Below, in pieces: positions 39,489 through 43,455 of a stretch of 43,455 nt of DNA. Origin of the DNA: Candidatus Nomurabacteria bacterium UBA5155 (GTDB lineage Bacteria > Patescibacteriota > Minisyncoccia > Phycocordibacterales > UBA9973). Position numbers and translations under genes: made by a program. A model generated the notes under the pieces. It saw only the letters and a program-made list of their open reading frames with translations, had not been told where the DNA came from and made no database searches. The stretch covers positions 1-43,455 of the forward strand of contig DHXN01000002.1 in the NCBI GenBank assembly GCA_002413705.1, given 5' to 3'. Position 1 is the stretch's first letter. Every line of letters begins with the position of its first letter.

Positions 39489-40712
39489 ATGATAGACAGC
39501 TCAAAAAGGACCAAAGTAGTGGTGGTAGGGGGTGGATTTGCCGGTATTGAAGTCATTCGTCATTTGGCCAAAAGTTCCTTGCCACTTGATATTACTCTTA
39601 TCTCGAACAACCCCTTTTTTCAATATTATCCAAGTTTGTACCGCCTGGTGGTGGGCGCAACAGTAAATCATGTCTCTATCCCACTCACTGCTATTGTTCC
39701 TAAACATGTCAATTTAAACATTGATACCTATACGGGTATTGATCAGACTCGTCAGTGCATCATATTGAAAAGCGGCGCGGAAATTTCGTATGACTATCTT
39801 GTTATGGCACTTGGCAGCGAGCCAAATTATTTTGGTATTGATGGCATGGAAACTCATTCCAAAAGTTTCTTGTCTATTGATAAGGCGGTGGCATTGAATA
39901 CATATTTTCTTGATCTCATCACGCAAGCTAAAACTATGAGCAAAGAAGAGGCGGCAATGAAACTGCACACTATTATTGTTGGTGCGGGTCCTTCAGGTGT
40001 GGAGCTTGCCGGCGTATTGGGAACATATCTCGTTCAGCAAGCAAAGAAACAGGGAATAGATCCTGCATTGATCAAGGTGGATTTGTTGGATTCCGGCGCT
40101 CGCGTCCTTCCTGCTATTCCAGAAAAAGCCTCAGCCCTTGTCGCTGCACAGCTTCAGAAAAAAGGTGTGACATTGTATACAAATTATGGTGTCAATGCCT
40201 GCGATGAACATTGTGTTATTGCGGCAGACAAAAATCTCGACGCCGGAGGCAAGCCAAAGAATTCAGAGCCTGTGCATATGGAAGCGGGTACGATCATTTG
40301 GACAGCCGGTACAAAGATCAGTACTGCATTTAATACTATCCCTAACATTACAATGACCGATCGCAAGCGCGTGCAAGTTTCTTCGACACTGACATTGCCA
40401 AGTGATGACAAAATATTTATTGCCGGTGATGGTTCAGGCACACTCTATAGCGGCTTGGCACAAACTGCCATTGATCAAGGTAAATACATTGCGCGAGCCA
40501 TAGAACAAAAGATTGCCGGTAAGGTCGTCAATCCATATATTCCTCAGCCAGGAATTTTTGTTATTCCTGTAGGAAAAGGCTGGGCTATTTTAAATAAAAA
40601 ACAATTCGTATCGAGCGGACATGCTGCATGGCTCATTCGTATTTTGGTTGATGGAAATTATTTTCTTAGCATTACTTCTCCACAGCATGTTCTGAACATG
40701 TTAAAAAATTAA
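39489..40712 (+). CDS. NDH-2-like NAD(P)H/FAD-dependent oxidoreductase
   Basis: 407 residues. Two Rossmann dinucleotide-binding motifs: GGGFAGIEVIRHLAK (about 13-28, FAD) and IIVGAGPSGVELAGVLG (about 162-178, NAD(P)H), and the FAD-closing FIAGDGSG (about 313-320). This is the layout of type II NADH:quinone oxidoreductases and related single-subunit dehydrogenases. A C-terminal membrane-binding helix is only weak (AAWLIRILVDGNYFLSI). It would reoxidise NADH at the membrane or pass electrons to a soluble acceptor. TG-G-TATACT ends six bases before the ATG. The methyltransferase gene follows after six bases. Confidence 0.88.
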   Translation: MIDSSKRTKVVVVGGGFAGIEVIRHLAKSSLPLDITLISNNPFFQYYPSLYRLVVGATVNHVSIPLTAIVPKHVNLNIDTYTGIDQTRQCIILKSGAEISYDYLVMALGSEPNYFGIDGMETHSKSFLSIDKAVALNTYFLDLITQAKTMSKEEAAMKLHTIIVGAGPSGVELAGVLGTYLVQQAKKQGIDPALIKVDLLDSGARVLPAIPEKASALVAAQLQKKGVTLYTNYGVNACDEHCVIAADKNLDAGGKPKNSEPVHMEAGTIIWTAGTKISTAFNTIPNITMTDRKRVQVSSTLTLPSDDKIFIAGDGSGTLYSGLAQTAIDQGKYIARAIEQKIAGKVVNPYIPQPGIFVIPVGKGWAILNKKQFVSSGHAAWLIRILVDGNYFLSITSPQHVLNMLKN

Positions 40713-40718
40713 TAACAT

Positions 40719-41492
40719 ATGAAAACTGCAAAAAACACTGATTGGAACAACGTAGCGAATTGGTATGACAATTACTTGGCGGGTGAAGATACGTACCAGG
40801 CACAAGTTATTGCGCCAAACTTATTGCGACTGATCGCCCCGCAAAAAGGTCAGCGTATTCTTGATGTGGCTTGCGGGCAAGGATATTTTGCACGCATCTG
40901 TGCGACAAAAGCAGGGGAAGTGGTTGGCATTGATCAGTCTTCAGTGTTGATTGAAAAAGCCAAAACCAATGCTGCTGCAAATGAACTCTATATCACTGGC
41001 AATGCAGAAACATTGGACGCATACAAGATAGAACAATTTGATATTATATTTTCCGTCTTGGCATTGGAAAATATTAAAAATATTTCAGCGGTCATGCAAG
41101 GCATACAGCAGTCATTGAAAGAAGGCGGCAAAATTATTTTCGTCCTACTTCATCCGGCTTTTCGCATCCCGCAACATACTGACTGGGGTTATGACAGTAA
41201 GAAGACAGTGCAATACCGCAAGGTGGAAAAATATCTTTCGGAAATAAACATTCCTATAGAACTTTCACCATTCAAAAATAAAACTGACAATAAACAAACA
41301 CCGAGCACCATTACTTTTCATCGCTCATTGCAGTGGTACATGAAAGTATTTCGCAATGCCGGTTTTGCCATCACCAATATCGAAGAATGGATTTCTCACA
41401 AAACTTCACAGCCTGGTCCTCGTCAACATGCCGAAGACACTGCTCGCAAAGAAATCCCGATGTTTATGGCCATCGAATTGAAGAAATTATAG
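40719..41492 (+). CDS. Class I SAM-dependent methyltransferase
   Basis: 257 residues. The Rossmann SAM-binding domain has motif I ILDVACGQGYFARI (about 48-61), an acidic loop end (VVGIDQSS) and motif IV EQFDIIFSVLALENI (about 107-121), then GGKIIFVLLHPAF. The C-terminal part (about 165-240) is a small substrate-binding segment. UbiE/ubiquinone-type and small-molecule methyltransferases look like this; the substrate cannot be deduced. It is six bases after the NDH-2-like gene and has no -10 box of its own nearby, so they are probably cotranscribed, perhaps in quinone or redox metabolism. Confidence 0.85.
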   Translation: MKTAKNTDWNNVANWYDNYLAGEDTYQAQVIAPNLLRLIAPQKGQRILDVACGQGYFARICATKAGEVVGIDQSSVLIEKAKTNAAANELYITGNAETLDAYKIEQFDIIFSVLALENIKNISAVMQGIQQSLKEGGKIIFVLLHPAFRIPQHTDWGYDSKKTVQYRKVEKYLSEINIPIELSPFKNKTDNKQTPSTITFHRSLQWYMKVFRNAGFAITNIEEWISHKTSQPGPRQHAEDTARKEIPMFMAIELKKL

Positions 41493-41526
41493 TATTTTTT
41501 CATACTAAAACTGTTATAATAAAAAG

Positions 41527-41976
41527 ATGAAAAATAAAGGCGGAAACAGTTCTGGCTTCACCCTCATTGAACTCTTAGTGGTCATTGCCATCATCGGCAT
41601 TCTTGCGTCGGTCATTTTAGCATCACTCAATAGTGCTCGAACAAAAGCTCGCGATGCAGCATTGATAAGCGGTGTACAGCAGGTCAAGACCGCGCTGGAA
41701 ATGTATTATAACGATAACGGATATTATCCTCCTGCGGGCAGCCAGCCAGATGGTCTTGGTGATGATATCAGCGTTCTTCAGACTCCTTTGGCGCCTTATT
41801 TAAGTACAGAGCCAACGAGTACTATACAGCCTCTTCAATATGTCCGTGCTCCCGGAGGCTATGGTATCTGGGTACACCTAGAGCAAAATCCTACCCCTCA
41901 GGGCTGCGTAACAGGTATAAACATAAATCCATCATGGTGGGATGGGTACGGAAATCCACCTGCTTGTAATTTTTAG
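41527..41976 (+). CDS. Type IV prepilin-like protein, copy 1
   Basis: 149 residues with a class III signal sequence: a short basic leader, then G-FTLIELLVVIAIIGILASV, cleaved after Gly11 by a prepilin peptidase, leaving a hydrophobic N-terminal helix with Glu at +5. The soluble head (about 50-149) has the YYNDNGYYPP motif of major pseudopilins and two cysteines near the end (C134 and C147) that may form a disulfide. A paralogue lies at 42943-43383. TG-T-TATAAT ends six bases before the ATG. The assembly ATPase and membrane platform genes are not in the window. Confidence 0.9.
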   Translation: MKNKGGNSSGFTLIELLVVIAIIGILASVILASLNSARTKARDAALISGVQQVKTALEMYYNDNGYYPPAGSQPDGLGDDISVLQTPLAPYLSTEPTSTIQPLQYVRAPGGYGIWVHLEQNPTPQGCVTGININPSWWDGYGNPPACNF

Positions 41977-41996
41977 TTTTGAATACTTATAATAGT

Positions 41997-42575
41997 TTAT
42001 TTTTCAGCAATATTTTTTAATACCAGAGGAATCTTTTGGAAATCATTCAAAAGTTCTTGGCGTAGGCCACCATTATAAAGTGCAGCAGCAGGGTGATACA
42101 AAGGAAGGAAATATTCTGTCGGCATGCCGGCGATGTTCTTTTTCAAAAGTTTGCCATGTACGGCGGAGATTTTTTCTGTTGGGAAAAAATTGCTCATGGC
42201 AATGCGTCCAAGAAAAACAATCAGTTTAGGTTGTACGGCAACAAGTTCATCATGCAGCCATTGCTTGCAGGCTTCTTTTTCTTCAGGCAGTGGATCGCGA
42301 TTGTTGGGTGGGCGGTATTTCACCATGTTGGTGATGTAAATATCCTCGCGCTTCATATTGATGCTTGCCAGCATTTCGGAAAGAAATTTTCCGGCTGCTC
42401 CCACAAACGGTCGTCCTTCGAGATCCTCTTTCTTTCCAGGCGCCTCGCCGATAAATACCACTTCAGCATGAGCATTGCCATCGCCAGGCACGGCTTGTGT
42501 GGCAGTGGCCTTGAGATCACAAGTACAATGCACTTTCCAATATTCATGAATTTCTGGCAAGGTTTTCATATCCAT
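41997..42575 (-). CDS. Uracil-DNA glycosylase, family 4-type, altered Fe-S ligands
   Basis: 192 residues. Motif A GEAPGKKEDLEGRPFVGAAG (43-62) and motif B YHPAA fit family 4 uracil-DNA glycosylases, which remove uracil from DNA and carry a [4Fe-4S] cluster. The usual four cluster cysteines are not intact: the third is Tyr (KYRPPNNRD, Y87, codon TAC), C103 (EEKEACKQW) is present, and the N-terminal pair reads HCTCDL (C17, C19) instead of CxxC. Cluster binding is therefore doubtful. An extended -10, TGCTATCAT, ends seven bases before the ATG and overlaps that of the divergent neighbour. Confidence 0.88.
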   Translation of the reverse strand: MDMKTLPEIHEYWKVHCTCDLKATATQAVPGDGNAHAEVVFIGEAPGKKEDLEGRPFVGAAGKFLSEMLASINMKREDIYITNMVKYRPPNNRDPLPEEKEACKQWLHDELVAVQPKLIVFLGRIAMSNFFPTEKISAVHGKLLKKNIAGMPTEYFLPLYHPAAALYNGGLRQELLNDFQKIPLVLKNIAEK

Positions 42576-42582
42576 ATAGAAT

Positions 42583-42592
42583 ATGATAGCAT
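42583..42592. promoter_or_regulatory. Overlapping divergent -10 boxes (second case)
   Basis: The sequence ATGATAGCAT holds on the minus strand TATCAT (42588-42583, seven bases from the glycosylase ATG, preceded by TGC) and on the plus strand TAGCAT (42587-42592, six bases from the ATG at 42599, preceded by TGA). The divergent start codons are only 23 bases apart. Confidence 0.5.
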
Positions 42593-42598
42593 GCAGGT

Positions 42599-42907
42599 AT
42601 GGGATTCAAATCATTCATATTAAAAAAGACCTTGCAGATGAAAGGCGTTTCAGGCGATCAGGCTGAAAGTATCGCTAAAACCATCGAAGAGCATCCAGAA
42701 ATGGCCAAAAGTCTCAAGGCATTGGAAGGCAACAAAGAGGTAAAAGCCTTGTTGGAAAAAATCCAAAAAGAAATCGAAGAAAAGAAAAAAGCCGGCATGC
42801 CCGAGCAATATGCCGCTGTCCAAGTCATGGAAAAGCACAAAAGCGAACTTGCAAAACATCGTGAAGAACTTGCACCGTTGATGCAATTGATGGGTGTCGG
42901 ACGCTAG
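42599..42907 (+). CDS. Small charged helical protein
   Basis: 102 residues, almost entirely predicted alpha helix and rich in Lys and Glu (KALLEKIQKEIEEKKKAG, MEKHKSELAKHREEL). An amphipathic N-terminal helix (GFKSFILKKTLQ) is followed by a short helical hairpin (SGDQAESIAKTIEEHPEMAKSL). I recognise no family. It is flanked by the two prepilin copies and divergent from the uracil-DNA glycosylase. Length, charge pattern and the preceding promoter support a real cytoplasmic protein. Confidence 0.65.
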   Translation: MGFKSFILKKTLQMKGVSGDQAESIAKTIEEHPEMAKSLKALEGNKEVKALLEKIQKEIEEKKKAGMPEQYAAVQVMEKHKSELAKHREELAPLMQLMGVGR

Positions 42908-42942
42908 TATTTTTCTTGTACTAAATTTGTTATTATAGAAGA

Positions 42943-43383
42943 GTGAAAAAACAAACTCTCAACAAGGGGTTTACGCTAATCGAATTGCTCGTGGTGATCG
43001 CTATCATCGGCATTTTGGCATCTGTTATTCTCGCGTCACTTAATAGTGCCCGAACGAAGGCTCGTGACGCTGCATTGATAAGTGGTATCCAACAGGTGAA
43101 GACTGCTCTTGAGCTGTATTATGATGATCATGGATATTATCCTGCAGGTACAATAGATAACTTTGGAGACTACATCAGTATTTTAACTACTCCGCTCGCA
43201 CCCTATCTTTCAGCTGTACCCAGTAGTGACGTGCAGAACTTAGAATATGTCCGTTCACCAGACGGAAATGGATACGGCATCTGGGTGCATCTTACGTCTA
43301 CAGAATCGTGTGCCACAGGAGTTAATGTAAATATGGGATGGTGGCAACCTGACTCTACCAATAAAGGACTGTGTAAGTTCTAA
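42943..43383 (+). CDS. Type IV prepilin-like protein, copy 2 (GTG start)
   Basis: 146 residues. Leader MKKQTLNKG then FTLIELLVVIAIIGILASV; cleavage after Gly9. The first 60 residues are nearly identical to copy 1 (41527-41976) including LASLNSARTKARDAALISG. The heads have diverged but keep YYPAG, LAPYLS, EYVRSPDG, GYGIWVHL and a C-terminal Cys pair ending LCKF. The start codon is GTG, fixed by a TATTAT box with an upstream TG (TGTTATTAT) six bases before it. The two pilins may be major and minor subunits, or phase/antigenic variants; no evidence distinguishes these. Confidence 0.9.
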   Translation: MKKQTLNKGFTLIELLVVIAIIGILASVILASLNSARTKARDAALISGIQQVKTALELYYDDHGYYPAGTIDNFGDYISILTTPLAPYLSAVPSSDVQNLEYVRSPDGNGYGIWVHLTSTESCATGVNVNMGWWQPDSTNKGLCKF

Positions 43384-43438
43384 TCGGTACCTGCGGAAGC
43401 TTTTTGTTTTTGCCATATTTCTGCTAGTATGAAAGCCT

Positions 43439-43455
43439 ATGTCACTATCCATCGG
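43439..43455 (+). CDS. Start of a gene running off the right edge
   Basis: An ATG at 43439 (MSLSI) follows an extended -10, TGCTAGTAT (TAGTAT 43425-43430), by eight bases, the local leaderless pattern. A second open ATG at 43429 (MKAYVTIHR) overlaps that box. Too little sequence remains to name the product. Confidence 0.4.

Noticed and set aside
1..43455. CRISPR array, prophage or classical insertion sequence
   Set aside because: No set of regularly spaced direct repeats, no integrase, transposase or phage structural gene is visible.

Overview
The window looks like a chromosomal segment of a small-genome bacterium of the Candidate Phyla Radiation (Patescibacteria), most likely a Parcubacteria-type lineage; this is inferred, because no rRNA is present. 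The pointers are an IF-2 without its usual N-terminal extension, tiny intergenic gaps, class III prepilin-like proteins, an orphan VirD4-like ATPase, lamin-tail and DUF5667-like surface or envelope proteins, and many short membrane proteins. TGA is used as a stop (for example in the ATGA overlap at 2487-2490), so the standard bacterial code applies. Shine-Dalgarno sequences are almost absent. About twenty genes instead have an (often extended, TGnTATAMT-like) -10 box ending 6-8 bases before the start codon, which points to leaderless mRNAs.

Layout. 1-600: four tRNA genes and a shared bidirectional terminator. 650-2963 (minus): DUF4446 protein, infB and rbfA, probably reading on into tRNA-Cys and tRNA-Leu(TAA). 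2986-7300: a cysteine desulfurase, a 134-bp inverted-repeat element, clpB and tRNA-Tyr. 7402-10974: an AT-rich island with a two-component system, five very small proteins (two of the lmo0937/DUF5670 type), a YggT-like protein and a duplicated promoter-operator module. 11001-12781: a D,D-carboxypeptidase and an L,D-transpeptidase, overlapping, for peptidoglycan trimming and crosslinking. 12798-16890: a copper module (Met/His-rich membrane protein, CopA ATPase, HMA-DsbD/SafE-like protein, cupredoxin). 17074-26222: an RNA 2'-O-methyltransferase, gltX, a 1330-residue surface beta-helix/lipase, a Pif1-like helicase and the GTPase EngB/YsxC.

26261-30181 is a compact AT-rich restriction-modification island: C5-cytosine methyltransferase, DUF3883-like PD-(D/E)XK nuclease, second C5 methyltransferase, YgjP-like zinc peptidase, with gaps of 4, 7 and 1 bases. 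30208-38067 holds an RsuA-type pseudouridine synthase, a TPR-like protein, a MoaD-like protein lacking GlyGly, a DUF4015 glycosidase-like protein, a 20-residue basic peptide, DoxX, an EVE protein, an MsrA homologue with no cysteine at all, a VirD4/TraD-like ATPase and a lamin-tail protein. 38149-43455 holds an ECF-type sigma factor with a membrane DUF5667-like partner, an NDH-2-like flavoprotein, a methyltransferase, and two paralogous prepilins flanking a family-4-type uracil-DNA glycosylase and a small helical protein.

The points most worth a second look are the leaderless promoter architecture with two divergent gene pairs sharing overlapping -10 boxes, the duplicated operator module near the two-component system, the restriction-modification island, the cysteine-free MsrA, and the long inverted-repeat element upstream of clpB.
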